Positions 51,379 to 61,867 of a stretch of 64,000 bases of DNA are shown here, piece after piece. Source of the stretch: CAUPWF01 sp964369775. Lineage in GTDB: Bacteria > Bacillota > Clostridia > Lachnospirales > Lachnospiraceae. The stretch is from the NCBI GenBank assembly GCA_964369775.1, contig CAYJHQ010000010.1, forward strand, positions 1 to 64,000. Direction: 5' to 3'. Below the pieces are notes generated by a model. The model saw nothing but the letters and a program-made list of their open reading frames with translations. It did not search any database and was not told where the DNA came from. Each line of letters opens with the position of its first letter. Position 1 is the first letter of the stretch. The position numbers and the translations under genes are program-made.

Positions 51379-52476
51379 ATGTTTAATTTTAAGAATTTTG
51401 AAGGAAAACAAAAAAAAGTGGTGCTCCTAATATTTGGGTTGATTATAGCAATCTATGTGGTGATTACAAGTGTGTTTGGGGCTATTTTGTATAATAATAA
51501 GATAGAGGCAGGAGAAAAGCATGCAGAACGAGTGGATCCCACAATTACTTCGGCTACTTACCCAGAGGGGGAATACACAGAAGTGGAGATTGGGATGTAT
51601 GTGGAATCTATAAGAAATGTTTCAATCGCAGATTCTAGCTTTGAGGCCGTATTCTACTTATGGTTTACGTGGGAAGGAGATTCGGACTTCAGTCCTGGAG
51701 AGAGCTTTCAAATCGTCGGTGGGCAGATTGAAGAAAAAGAGGTGGTAAGCGAGCACTATGAAGATGAGGGCACAAATTATCAACGGTATAAAGTAACTGC
51801 AGTTGTGGATAAGTATTATGATTTAACTCGTTTTTCATTAGAAAATCATATGATGAACATCTATATTGAAGATACAACTCGAGATGGTGCGAAACTGCGA
51901 TATGTAAGTGATACAGAAGAAACGAATATTAGTTCAAGGGTTCAGATACCAGGGTTCGAGGTTTATGATGGGATATACAGTACGGTAAAGCCGCACTCGT
52001 ATAAATCTACATATTCATCACCGAATGCAGAGGGTGCTGAGGAGAGAGTATTTTCACAATATGTGATAGGAATTCCGATTGTACGTGAAGACTTTGGGTT
52101 TTTCCTTCGGATTGTTGTACCGTATTTCTTATCAGTATTATTAGGGTTGTTTTCACTTTTTTCGCATAAAACAGATGCGGATTCATTGGGGCTTTCAGGG
52201 GCGTCTTTCTTTGGTGTTGTGGCAAATGCATATGTGGTATCAGCACTAGTGCCACCAAATGGAGGCGGATTTGGAATGACAGATATGATTAATGCAGTAT
52301 CGTTAATGACAGTCATCTTGATTGTAGCAATGTCTCTTTATTCGCTGAATAAGCGTAATCATGAAGAAGAAGGGGAAAAATCTGGATATTTAAGGAGTAT
52401 AGATTTAGCAGCATTTTTTGCAATAGCAATAGGGTACATATTGTTTAGTACCATTATACCAATCTGTGCAATATAA
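51379..52476 (+). CDS. Pentameric ligand-gated-channel-like membrane protein
   Basis: 365 residues. An N-terminal membrane segment (about 13-34) precedes an extracellular beta-rich domain (about 50-225; EVEIGMYVESIRNVSIADSS, VFYLWFTWEGD) like the ligand domain of pentameric channels. Four membrane helices follow: FFLRIVVPYFLSVLLGLFSL, then LGLSGASFFGVVANAYVVSA, MINAVSLMTVILIVAMSLYS, and after a hydrophilic loop SIDLAAFFAIAIGYILFS. The order and the FxR/W-type strands match bacterial Cys-loop relatives, although the leading extra helix is unusual and no Cys loop is present. AGGGAAAGAG precedes the ATG. The ligand is unknown. Confidence 0.72.
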   Translation: MFNFKNFEGKQKKVVLLIFGLIIAIYVVITSVFGAILYNNKIEAGEKHAERVDPTITSATYPEGEYTEVEIGMYVESIRNVSIADSSFEAVFYLWFTWEGDSDFSPGESFQIVGGQIEEKEVVSEHYEDEGTNYQRYKVTAVVDKYYDLTRFSLENHMMNIYIEDTTRDGAKLRYVSDTEETNISSRVQIPGFEVYDGIYSTVKPHSYKSTYSSPNAEGAEERVFSQYVIGIPIVREDFGFFLRIVVPYFLSVLLGLFSLFSHKTDADSLGLSGASFFGVVANAYVVSALVPPNGGGFGMTDMINAVSLMTVILIVAMSLYSLNKRNHEEEGEKSGYLRSIDLAAFFAIAIGYILFSTIIPICAI

Positions 52477-52503
52477 TGGTTGGTTAGAAAGTAAGGAGAT
52501 TAG

Positions 52504-53964
52504 ATGGTAAATAATAAAAATAAATTTCGTTGTTTTGCTTTATCGGAAGAGATTATAGAGTCACTAGATATTCTAGAGATGGTGAATCCAACAGAGATTC
52601 AAAAACAGGTAATACCGCATATTTTAGAAGGGAAAAGTGTGATAGCAAAATCTCAAACAGGTAGTGGGAAAACAGCGGCATTTGGAATTCCACTATGTGA
52701 AGGTATAAATTGGGATGAAAGGTTGCCACAGGTGCTCGTATTAGAGCCTACTAGAGAATTAACAGTTCAAGTAAAGCAAGAGTTATTTTTTATTGGGCGT
52801 GCAAAGCGAATAAAGGTAGCAGATATATTTGGTGGATTCCCTATTGATAAACAGATTCAGACACTAAAGCAAAGGACTCATATAGTGGTAGGAACACCTG
52901 GAAGAACATTAGATCACTTGAGAAGAGAGAGTCTAAAGTTAGAGAAGGTGAAACATCTAGTTATCGATGAGGCAGATTTAATGTTAGATATGGGCTTTTA
53001 TCAAGAAGTAAAAGAAATTATTGAGAGATTGCCAAAAGAAGTAGGTATTTATCTTTTTTCGGCGACTATGAATGAGAAGGTAAAAGAACTCACGAATGAG
53101 ATGGACTGTGAAGCTGTTCAGATAGAGTTGGAATCGGATTTACATATAGGTGATAGCATTCAGCAAAAGCTCTATAAAGTAGAGCAAGAACAAAAGTATG
53201 AGGTTTTTGTACGTTTATTAATGAAAGAAAATCCAGATAAGGCCATGATATTTTGCGGAACGCGAGAAATGGTGGAAGTGTTAGGAAGAAAATTACAAAG
53301 AGAAGGAATTAGATGTGGGATTTTGCATGGAGAAATCGAGCAAAGAGCAAGGATTCGAGCAATAGAAGGATTTAAAAAGAGTCAATTTCGCTTTTTGATT
53401 ACCACAGATATATCAGCGCGAGGGGTAGATGTGGATTCCCTTAGCCATGTAATAAATTATGATTTCCCGACTGGGAGAGAGACGTATGTTCATAGAATTG
53501 GAAGAACGGGGCGTAATGGAGCAAAGGGAAGTGCAGTTAGTTTGATAACCGTCGAAGATGAGAAAATGCTTGGAATGGTAGAAGAGCATATGCAATTGAA
53601 ACTTCCAATCTTGTCAGAACCAACAATAGAGGATTGTGAAAAGAATATATTTTACAAAAAGCAAAAAACGGTTACGAAGAGGAAAAAAACAAAAGAAGAA
53701 AAGTTTGGAAATTCAGTTACAAAGTTAACTATAGGAGGTGGGAAAAAATCCAAGATGAGGGCTGTCGATATTGTGGGAGCTATTAGTAATATACCAACAA
53801 TCAATAGTGACGACATCGGAATTATAGATGTGAGAGACAGTTTTACAAATATCGAAATTTTAAATGGAAAAGGGGATATTGTCTATGATGCTTTAAAAAC
53901 CCATACAATCAAAGGAAAACTGAGGAAGGTTAAACGATTTGGAGGATATAAAGGAGTAAAATAG
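52504..53964 (+). CDS. dbpA: DEAD-box RNA helicase, DbpA type
   Basis: 486 residues. Helicase core: PTEIQKQVIPHI (Q motif), SQTGSGKTAAF, VLEPTREL, GTPGRT, VIDEADLML, SAT, and HRIGRTGRNG. The C-terminal domain (about 405-486; KLTIGGGKKSKMRAVDIVGA, then NSDDIGIIDVRDSF) is the DbpA/YxiN RNA-binding fold, which directs the enzyme to 23S rRNA for 50S ribosome assembly. GTAAGGAG is followed by the start. It stands 27 bases after the channel-like gene. Confidence 0.93.
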   Translation: MVNNKNKFRCFALSEEIIESLDILEMVNPTEIQKQVIPHILEGKSVIAKSQTGSGKTAAFGIPLCEGINWDERLPQVLVLEPTRELTVQVKQELFFIGRAKRIKVADIFGGFPIDKQIQTLKQRTHIVVGTPGRTLDHLRRESLKLEKVKHLVIDEADLMLDMGFYQEVKEIIERLPKEVGIYLFSATMNEKVKELTNEMDCEAVQIELESDLHIGDSIQQKLYKVEQEQKYEVFVRLLMKENPDKAMIFCGTREMVEVLGRKLQREGIRCGILHGEIEQRARIRAIEGFKKSQFRFLITTDISARGVDVDSLSHVINYDFPTGRETYVHRIGRTGRNGAKGSAVSLITVEDEKMLGMVEEHMQLKLPILSEPTIEDCEKNIFYKKQKTVTKRKKTKEEKFGNSVTKLTIGGGKKSKMRAVDIVGAISNIPTINSDDIGIIDVRDSFTNIEILNGKGDIVYDALKTHTIKGKLRKVKRFGGYKGVK

Positions 53965-54005
53965 AAGTGTCTCACTACATTATGAGAGGGTGTAGTGAGA
54001 CACTT
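53965..54005. terminator. Bidirectional terminator
   Basis: A perfect 15-base-pair stem (AAGTGTCTCACTACA with its complement) over an 11-base loop, with T-rich DNA on the plus-strand side. It separates the helicase from the convergent GGDEF/EAL gene. Confidence 0.85.
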
Positions 54006-54024
54006 TTATTTTACAGTAGAAAAC

Positions 54025-56238
54025 TTATTTATCGATATAATTTTGTTCAAACTCTTTTACTGGCATAGGTCTTGCAAAGTAAAAGCCTTGTACAGACTTA
54101 CAGTTGATTTCTTTTAGAAAATCAACTTGATATTTTTCTTCAATACCTTCTGCAATAGTATTGATATCTAATTTATGTGCCAAAGACACAATACTTTCTA
54201 CAACAAGGTCGCCGCGGTGATTTTCAATATCATCATCAGTATCAATGAAAAAGCTACGGTCAAGCTTTACGGTATCTACGTGGAAATTTTTTAACATACC
54301 AAGAGAAGAATAGCCAGAGCCGAAATCGTCAATGGATACGAGAAAACCTGCTTTGTGCAGTTGAACAATAATCTTTTTTAAATCACCTTCATTTTGAAGA
54401 ATAGTACTCTCTGTCAGCTCTATTTCGATACAGCTCGGATTCACACGATAGGATGAGACAATATCTGTAATTTCTTGCACAAAGTTTAGATTGGCCAAGT
54501 GCAGACGAGAAAAGTTCACAGAGATAGGAAATTGCTCAAATCCACGTTTTTTCCAGTTGCATAAAGTTTCACAAACATTTTGAAGCATGTATTTATCTAG
54601 TTCTACGATAAATCCATTCTGCTCAAATAGAGGGATAAACTCGCCAGGTGAGATGAAATTTCCGGATTCATCTTTCCAGCGAACAAGCGCCTCAGCACCT
54701 GCAATGATATTGTTGCTTAAATCAAACTTTGGCTGAAGAAAGAGTTTGAATTCTTTTGTTGCTAGTGCTTGGTGCATCTTATTTGCAATTGCGGTATCTT
54801 GTAGTACTTTTTCAGTAAAGGCTTTGTCATAGTTCCAAATGTTGCGAAGTGAATCTGTTTTTGCAAAAGAATGTGCAATATTTGTTTTTTCTATGATCGC
54901 ATTTATGTCCGATTCACCAGGTTCTAAAAAATAGCGCCCGTATCGGAATGTGAATTGATGGTTTTGCATGTTTGGTAAAAGCTCCTTAAAAGCAGCTTCA
55001 AAGTGTTTAGATGATTCATCTAGGTGAGCAAATAGTTTACTTTCGGAAAATAGCATAAATGCATCAGAAGACACCCTTGCCTGGATGAAAGAGGGATCGG
55101 TTACTGTTTTTCCGGTATCAGCTATTGCTTTTATTACTGAATTTCCATCTTCAAATCCAAACATTTCATTAATCGCTTTAAAATTAACAAGATCCATCTT
55201 CACCATGGTATAGGACAGGTTAGGATTCTTTTTTATCTCCGCTTCAACTAATTTTTTGAATTTTAATAAGTTTGGTATGCCAGTTAATTCATCGTAGTAT
55301 GCAGTTTGTTCTAATTCCTTTGAAGCATTATTTTTAGAAATAATCACATATATAATTACTACGAGAGAGAAAAGAATTATAACACCGCTAATAATAATCA
55401 TGCGAGAAGAAATATTTTGAGCACTGTCAATGACACTATCCTCAGAAATTTCAAAAAATAAAATCCAATTATTGGCGGAAATAGGGCGATATTCTCCTAG
55501 CTTTCTTTCGTTGTTAAGCGTGTAAGAAATACTTCCAGAGTTTCCAGATTGAAAATCAGCTACTATACTTTCAAAAGTCACACCATCTTCAAATTCAGCA
55601 TTTTTAAATGCATCAAAACTCAGAACAAATTCATTTGTAGTAAACAAGATATTGCTGTCTTGATCTACAATTAAATTTAAACCTCTTTTATCGGTAAATG
55701 ACATTAAAAGAGTATCAATATAATCGGTGCTGTATTCAACAGCAAGCACGCCATCAACGACACCATCTACGTAAATCGGGACAGCTACTGTGATAACTTC
55801 GCCTTCCACAAATTCAGAAGAGTGTGGAGTAGAGGCATAAGGATCTCCATTCAAAGCGGTTTTGAAGAACTCAGTATGGGATACATCCACTAGTTCTTTT
55901 GTAGTTAAGAAAGCTAAGCCATCTGTATCAATTAATAATACAGATTGAAAACCAAGAGTTTCTTGCTTGTGTTGTGCATATTCTAAAATTTCGGATTCGT
56001 CAATACCTATGATAGACAATGATTCAGCTATATTTTCCAAATTTGCTATCATACTATCCAATTGCTTATTAACAGAGAGTTGTTGTTGATCGGCCATATC
56101 TACTAAAGTAGTTTTTACAGAATTTTCTAATTCAAAATTAACAGTAGTGTAAAACGCTAGTGTGCTTGCAGCAATCAGTATAAAAAATAATAGACCAATC
56201 AATATAGAGACGATATAATTTTTGTTTTTAATATTCAT
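54025..56238 (-). CDS. c-di-GMP phosphodiesterase, sensor plus degenerate GGDEF plus EAL
   Basis: 737 residues. TM1 (about 10-30), a dCache-like sensor (YASTPHSSEFVEGEVITVAV, VAVPIYVDGVVDGVLAVEYS), TM2 (about 278-298), a GGDEF-like domain whose motif is SSDAF (about 310-460), and an EAL domain (about 480-735) with AGAEALVRWKD, NFSRLHLAN, LTESTILQ, DDFGSGYSSLGMLKN and IAEGIEEKYQ. As in the 34636 paralog, the cyclase site is lost and the phosphodiesterase site is kept. The two proteins share architecture throughout but are in different places. Confidence 0.9.
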   Translation of the reverse strand: MNIKNKNYIVSILIGLLFFILIAASTLAFYTTVNFELENSVKTTLVDMADQQQLSVNKQLDSMIANLENIAESLSIIGIDESEILEYAQHKQETLGFQSVLLIDTDGLAFLTTKELVDVSHTEFFKTALNGDPYASTPHSSEFVEGEVITVAVPIYVDGVVDGVLAVEYSTDYIDTLLMSFTDKRGLNLIVDQDSNILFTTNEFVLSFDAFKNAEFEDGVTFESIVADFQSGNSGSISYTLNNERKLGEYRPISANNWILFFEISEDSVIDSAQNISSRMIIISGVIILFSLVVIIYVIISKNNASKELEQTAYYDELTGIPNLLKFKKLVEAEIKKNPNLSYTMVKMDLVNFKAINEMFGFEDGNSVIKAIADTGKTVTDPSFIQARVSSDAFMLFSESKLFAHLDESSKHFEAAFKELLPNMQNHQFTFRYGRYFLEPGESDINAIIEKTNIAHSFAKTDSLRNIWNYDKAFTEKVLQDTAIANKMHQALATKEFKLFLQPKFDLSNNIIAGAEALVRWKDESGNFISPGEFIPLFEQNGFIVELDKYMLQNVCETLCNWKKRGFEQFPISVNFSRLHLANLNFVQEITDIVSSYRVNPSCIEIELTESTILQNEGDLKKIIVQLHKAGFLVSIDDFGSGYSSLGMLKNFHVDTVKLDRSFFIDTDDDIENHRGDLVVESIVSLAHKLDINTIAEGIEEKYQVDFLKEINCKSVQGFYFARPMPVKEFEQNYIDK

Positions 56239-56400
56239 TTTAATTTCCTCTTTACATTGTTGCTAGACAATAATGACTAACTATAATATAGCATAATATA
56301 TCAATGAAAGCTATATTGAAATAAAAGCTGAGATGTAGTTTTACACTAGAAAAAGTGCTATACTTATAGCTAGTAGATTTAGGCACGGAGGAAGGTAAAG

Positions 56401-58737
56401 ATGAGAGAGAGAAGACCTCAAAATTTTAATTGGAAATATACAATCGGATGGGAAAATGAGGAGTATGAAGTGGTCGATATTCCACATACCAATACAATGC
56501 TACCGCTGCATTATTTTGATGAGAAGATTATGCAATTCCAAAGTAAATATAAAAAAGAGATGTTGATAGAAAAGAGAGAGAACCAGATTGTAAAGTTACG
56601 ATTTTATGGAGTACAAAATTCTTGTATCGTTAAATTGGACGGCACAGTAGTAGGCGAACATAAAGGAGGCTATGATGCATTTGATATTGAACTGACAAGT
56701 TATATTAAAGAGACAGGGAGATATTCTGTAGAAGTCTTAACAGATTCTAGCGAAGATCCTAAGATTCCACCTTTTGGAGGTGTGGTAGACTACTTGTGCT
56801 ATGGAGGAATCTATAGAGAAGTGGAGTTATGGTATCTCCCAGTGAAGCATTTGGAACATCCATTTGTGTACCCTACGTACGAAGATGGTTCTTGGCATGT
56901 AAATGTAGAGATTTTGGGCAAGAATCTGAAAGGTTATAGCGTAGCAGTAGAAATAGAAGGACAAAAATTTGAAAATAAAATAGAAACAGAAAAACTTCTA
57001 TGTAAACATAGAGTAGAAGGTGTAACAACTTGGGATATAGAAAGCCCAAGACTTTACGATGTGATACTGCAATTAAAAGATGGAGATGTACTAGATTGTA
57101 CAACTGTAAGAATAGGATTTCGAACAACAGAATTTCGAAAAGATGGATTTTACCTTAATAATAAAAAAGTGAAGATAAGAGGATTGAATCGCCATCAATC
57201 TTATGCCTACGTAGGATACGCTATGCCAGCTTCTATGCAAGTACAAGATGCTGACATTTTAAAGTATGATCTTGGTTGTAACTTGGTTCGAACAGCTCAT
57301 TACCCACAGAGCCAACATTTTATAGAGCGATGCGATGAAATTGGTCTATTGGTGTTCACGGAGATACCGGGATGGCAACATATATCAGTGGATGAACAGT
57401 GGAGGAATTTGGTTTTAGATAATTGTGAAAATATGATTCTGCAATATCGAAATCATCCAAGTATTATCATTTGGGGCGTACGTATCAACGAGAGCCAGGA
57501 TGACAAAGACTTATATACAAAGACTAACGCAATAGCAAAGCAGTTGGATTCTACAAGGGCTACGGGCGGAGTTCGATTTATTGATAAATCTGAATTGTTG
57601 GAAGATGTATATACTTTTAATGATTTTTCTCATACTGGCGATAATAGAGGTTTGCGTAAAAAGAGAGCGGTCACCTCGAATATGAAGAAATCATATCTGA
57701 TTACAGAGTACAATGGCCATATGTATCCGACGAAGTCCTTTGACGATGAGCATCATAGAACTTCCCATGCACTTCGCCATGCAAATGTATTAGATGCAAT
57801 GATGAGCGATGGTGAGATTGCAGGATGTATCGGCTGGTGTATGAACGATTACAATACTCATAAGGATTTTGGCAGTGGGGATAGAATATGTTATCACGGA
57901 GTGATGAATATATTCAGAATGCCTAAGCTTGCTTCATATGTATATGCAAGTCAACAAAATGAAAAGACGGTATTTAAATTGAATACGAACATGCAGATTG
58001 GAGAGCATGCAAAAGGGCAGATTGAAAAGATTGTTGCGTTCACAAATTGTGATGAAATAGAGCTATATAAGAATGGGGAGTTAGTAAAGCGATTTGATCG
58101 GACTATGGCAGTACATAAGGGTCTAGAAAATCCGCCGATTGTGATAGATGATTTAATTGGTGCTTTGATTTTAAAAAATGAAAATTACCCATTGGGATTA
58201 GCAAAAGGAGTAAAAGACTTATTGCTAGATGTAAATCGATATGGGATGGGTAATCTGCCATTAAAAACAAAGGCATTAGCTGGTTATTTGATGGTTAAGT
58301 ATAAGTTGACAATGAATGAGTGCATACGACTTTATAACCAATATATCGGTAATTGGGGAATGGAATCGTTGGAATACAAACTGATAGCATATAAAAGAAA
58401 TAATAAAGTTGCAGAAACAACGCTGGGTACGTATAAGGAGAAGAAATATTGTATACGATACTCTAGTACAACTTTAATAGAAAGTGACACATACGATGTT
58501 TTACAGGTATTTATTGAGGCAAAAGATCAAAATGGCCATACTTTAGATTATTATACGGAGCAGGTATGCGTAAGTGTAGAGGAAGGGATAGACGTATATG
58601 GACCAAAGAATTTCTGTATGACAGCAGGGCAAGCTAGTTTTTATATTAAGAGTTGCCAAAAGTCAGGAATCTTTGGTGTGACAGTTCAGATAGGCGAGGA
58701 TAAATTCTTGCAGAAAGTAGAGGTCAAAATAGTATGA
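56401..58737 (+). CDS. Glycoside hydrolase family 2 enzyme (beta-galactosidase-like)
   Basis: 778 residues. The order is a jelly-roll sugar-binding domain (about 1-155), an Ig-like domain (about 160-240), a TIM-barrel (about 245-520) and a C-terminal beta domain (about 530-778). The acid/base Glu364 lies in GVRINES, and the nucleophile Glu436 in LITEYNGHM. KIRGLNRHQSYAYVGYAMPA and LVRTAHYPQSQHF are typical of GH2 enzymes. There is no signal peptide, so it acts on imported substrate. GGAGGAAGG precedes the ATG. It heads a galactoside operon and overlaps the symporter gene by 4 bases. Confidence 0.93.
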   Translation: MRERRPQNFNWKYTIGWENEEYEVVDIPHTNTMLPLHYFDEKIMQFQSKYKKEMLIEKRENQIVKLRFYGVQNSCIVKLDGTVVGEHKGGYDAFDIELTSYIKETGRYSVEVLTDSSEDPKIPPFGGVVDYLCYGGIYREVELWYLPVKHLEHPFVYPTYEDGSWHVNVEILGKNLKGYSVAVEIEGQKFENKIETEKLLCKHRVEGVTTWDIESPRLYDVILQLKDGDVLDCTTVRIGFRTTEFRKDGFYLNNKKVKIRGLNRHQSYAYVGYAMPASMQVQDADILKYDLGCNLVRTAHYPQSQHFIERCDEIGLLVFTEIPGWQHISVDEQWRNLVLDNCENMILQYRNHPSIIIWGVRINESQDDKDLYTKTNAIAKQLDSTRATGGVRFIDKSELLEDVYTFNDFSHTGDNRGLRKKRAVTSNMKKSYLITEYNGHMYPTKSFDDEHHRTSHALRHANVLDAMMSDGEIAGCIGWCMNDYNTHKDFGSGDRICYHGVMNIFRMPKLASYVYASQQNEKTVFKLNTNMQIGEHAKGQIEKIVAFTNCDEIELYKNGELVKRFDRTMAVHKGLENPPIVIDDLIGALILKNENYPLGLAKGVKDLLLDVNRYGMGNLPLKTKALAGYLMVKYKLTMNECIRLYNQYIGNWGMESLEYKLIAYKRNNKVAETTLGTYKEKKYCIRYSSTTLIESDTYDVLQVFIEAKDQNGHTLDYYTEQVCVSVEEGIDVYGPKNFCMTAGQASFYIKSCQKSGIFGVTVQIGEDKFLQKVEVKIV

Positions 58738-59822
58738 AACTAAGCACAAAGATATGTTATGGATATGGGGCCGTAGCTTCCAACTTTGTATACGCATTTG
58801 TAGCAGGGTTTTTGATGTATTATTACAATGAAGTATTAGGAATTAGCTCTATATTCATAGGAACTCTTTTTATGGTTGCACGTATTTTCGATGCTTTTAA
58901 CGATCCTATTATGGGAATTATTGTCAGTAAGACAAAAAGTAGATTCGGGCGTTTTCGCCCATGGATATTATCTGGAATTGTTATGAACTCATTGGTGATT
59001 GTAATTATGTTTAATCTTCCGATTTTTGAGAACCATACAACTCTTTTGGTAATGTCTTCAGTAATGTATATTCTTTGGGGGATGACATATACAGTAATGG
59101 ATATTCCTTTTTGGAGCTTGATTCCTGTTTTAACAAATGATATGAAAGAGAGAGAAACGATATCAGTGATTGCAAGAAGTTGCGCAGGTCTTGGGTATGC
59201 GGTTATCTCGACGGCTACGCTGTTATTGGTAAAAGTGTTAGGCTCTGGAAATGAACATGTAGGATTTGGGTATTTATCTATAATTGTAGCTTTATGTTTT
59301 ACATTGAGTGGTGTAATACTTTTTTTAAAAGTAGAAGAGAAATCTAGTGAAAATATCAAAACGCATACAGTTAAAGAGATGTTTCAGATGCTGATAAAAA
59401 ATGACCAAGCACTTATTATAGTAGTCGCAATTGTTGTATTTAATGCATCCTTGTTTCTTACACAGAATTTAGCGATATACTTCTTTAAGTATGATATTAA
59501 AAATGCAGATCTCTTTGGTGTGTTTAGTGCGATAGGTGGTGCGTTTCAGATTTTAGCGATGATGAGTCTTCCAACGCTTAGAAAGCGATTTAGCAGAAGA
59601 CAGATATTTACAGGGGCATTAGTGCTTACAATTATTGGTTACATAGGACTTTTTATGCTACCTGCGCTAGGGATTAAGAGTATTGTACCGCTTTGTGTTA
59701 TGGCTAGTATTATCTTTGCCGGGTTTGGACTAGCAACAGTGCTGACCACTATCTTTTTGTCAGATTGCGTGGATTATGGGGAGTGGACAAGAAAAAATTT
59801 CCAAATGGGTTGGCTGGATTAG
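58734..59822 (+). pseudogene. Truncated GPH-family (melibiose-type) sugar:cation symporter
   Basis: The symporter is intact for its first 350 residues: LSTKICYGYGAVASNFVYAF, FRPWILSGIVMNS, DIPFWSLIPVLTNDMKERET, and about ten membrane helices, to SDCVDYGEW. After that its frame continues in 12 residues (TRKNFQMGWLD) that belong to the next gene read in another frame, then stops. Complete GPH symporters have about 450-480 residues, so the last two or so helices and the tail are lost. It overlaps the GH2 gene by 4 bases. Very probably non-functional. Confidence 0.82.
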
Positions 59823-60964
59823 CGAAGAAAATTAACAATATAGGAATAGATTTTGGCTTGTGGATAGAACCTGAGATGATAAATCAAGATTCAGATTTGT
59901 ATCGTGCGCATCCTGAGTATGCGGTAAAGGTAGATGAACATTTTCAGCTAGGCAGAAACCAATTGCTTCTGGATTTGTCAAATCCTGAAGTGGTAGAATA
60001 TTTAAAAAAGACCTTTTTCAATGTGTTAAATAGTGCTAATATTTCGTATGTGAAATGGGATATGAATAGAATTTTTAGTGATATGAATGGAAAAACGTTA
60101 ACTCATCAAGGAAAGTTTTTCCATGAGTACCAAAAAGGTTTGGTAAGATTGTATCAGTATTTAACCCAGTCATTTCCACAGATATTATTTGAAAACTGTG
60201 CCAGTGGAGGGAATCGATTTGATTTAGGAATGCTTTGTTTTAGCCCACAAATTTGGGTGAGCGATAATACAGATGCCTGGGAGAGAAGTAAAATTATGAA
60301 AAATCTACTTTTGGGATATCCGCAATCCACAATGGGAGCACATGTAAGTGATACTATTAATCACCAGACGCTTAGAAAGGTGCCTCTTGCGACACGATTT
60401 CATATGAATTGTTTTGGGGTGTTAGGATATGAGTTGAATTTACCGTTGCTATCTAAGGAAGAATTAGTTGAGATTGCGATGCAGATAGAATTTTATAAAA
60501 AGTATAGGAATATGTTTCTGTACGGCGAGGTAGAAGTTATAGAACGAAAAACATGTAAACAGTACAATGTGTGGAATGAGGAGTTAGGGCAAGGGGCTAT
60601 TATGGTGATCCAAGGTCTTTGTGAGGCACAAATGCCATCTATGAAAGTGAAATTCCCATTTTGTCCAAAGGGGAAGACGTTAAGGGTAGAAAAACGCCCA
60701 CACAAAATCAGTATTAAAGATTTTGGTGGACTGATTGGGATGATTTCACCCATCAGCATGAAACAAGATGGGATCATTCATAATATTGTAGATAAAGTCT
60801 ATAAGATGGAGACTGAAAGCCAGTCTTTTGTAATCACACCTCAACAGCTACACCTAGCAGGTGTCCAGTTAGCTCCAGCTTTTTCAGGCGCAGGATATAA
60901 CGATAAAACTAGGCTATTTCGAGATTTTGACTCTAGGCTGTATATCGTGGAGCGGATAGGGTAA
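59777..60964 (+). pseudogene. Alpha-galactosidase GH36, N-terminal half lost
   Basis: The remaining ~395 residues are the catalytic barrel from GVDKKKFPNGLAGLAKKI and FGLWIEPEMIN onward, with nucleophile Asp99 (YVKWDMNR) and acid/base region SDNTDAWER, then GNRFDLGML, AHVSDTIN and the C-terminal beta domain. GH36 enzymes are about 730 residues, so the N-terminal beta domain and first part of the barrel are missing. An open start (TTG, 59765) has no ribosome binding site. The missing half and the missing end of the symporter join at 59777-59786, which indicates a deletion. Confidence 0.85.
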
Positions 60965-60979
60965 AGATAATTGTAGGGA

Positions 60980-61867
60980 TTACAGCCCTAGACTCCAGAT
61001 ATTATTAATCTGCGACTCTAGGGTGTCATAAGCCCAAGCTTGTTCAGAGATTGCACGACTGTTAGGGTCAAGAATCTTGAATCCGTCATCGTCATATCCA
61101 GAAATCACCATATAATGGCCAGAGGTTGTAAAGTCTCCAGGTCCTACGACAATAACAAGTAGATTGCCAGAATCTAATTCTTCTTTCATCTCATTTTCTG
61201 ATAAAGGGACTTCTTTTGAAGACAGTCCAATGGTAGAGGCACCTCTGCTAAACAATTCCCAAGAACTTCCATCATCTGCTACGCTATAGCCGTTTTCAAT
61301 GGAAAACTCGGCTAAGAATTTAGGAGATAATTCAGGGTCATCAAGGAAGTGGAGTGCAACCATAGATAAGCAAGTTGGACCGCAGCCTGTATATCCAACA
61401 AGACCATTGCCGTATGGCAAGTACCCCCATCTCTTATCCCATTGCATAAGGTATGGAACCTCTTCGGAATCAACCTCCTCAGTTAAGTCAATTGGAAAAT
61501 CTTCATCTTTATCTTCTGGATAGTAGTACACATATTCAATTGTTTCAGGGTTTGTGGTAGCTAGTTCTTTTAACTCAGTCGGATATTCATCACTGTCTTC
61601 GATTTCCTTTAATCTAGTTACATTTAGAACGGCATCTGCATTGTTATAAATATCAACGACGGAACTAGAAGCGACTCCAGTTACATTGCCAGAAGCAACG
61701 CTTTGGGCAGCGTCTGAACCGAAAATAAGGTTAAATAGCCAAACTAAAAGCGATATAATTAATATTAGTATTACCAAAAGAATTGAAAAGCGAATAATCA
61801 TTTTTTTTCGCCTTCTTTTTAAACGATTTAATCTTCGTTGATTACGGTGTTGTCGTACAGTAGTCAT
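60980..61867 (-). CDS. Membrane-anchored C39-like cysteine peptidase
   Basis: 295 residues. A basic N-terminus (RQHRNQRRLNRLKRRRKK) and one membrane helix (about 23-48) are followed by an extracellular linker and a Peptidase_C39_2-type domain (about 140-295): VPYLMQWDKRWGYLPYG, then catalytic Cys in TGCGPTCLSMVAL, His in SGHYMVISGYDD and Asp in ILDPNS. It acts outside the membrane on cell-wall or peptide substrates; no ABC exporter is attached. TCCTCCTC-complement GAGGAGGAG precedes the ATG. It diverges from the ileS region. Confidence 0.88.
   Translation of the reverse strand: MTTVRQHRNQRRLNRLKRRRKKMIIRFSILLVILILIISLLVWLFNLIFGSDAAQSVASGNVTGVASSSVVDIYNNADAVLNVTRLKEIEDSDEYPTELKELATTNPETIEYVYYYPEDKDEDFPIDLTEEVDSEEVPYLMQWDKRWGYLPYGNGLVGYTGCGPTCLSMVALHFLDDPELSPKFLAEFSIENGYSVADDGSSWELFSRGASTIGLSSKEVPLSENEMKEELDSGNLLVIVVGPGDFTTSGHYMVISGYDDDGFKILDPNSRAISEQAWAYDTLESQINNIWSLGL

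Noticed and set aside
59765..59780. GH36 as an intact gene starting at TTG 59765
   Set aside because: There is no ribosome binding site, the first residues come from the symporter's other frame, and the enzyme would lack its N-terminal half.
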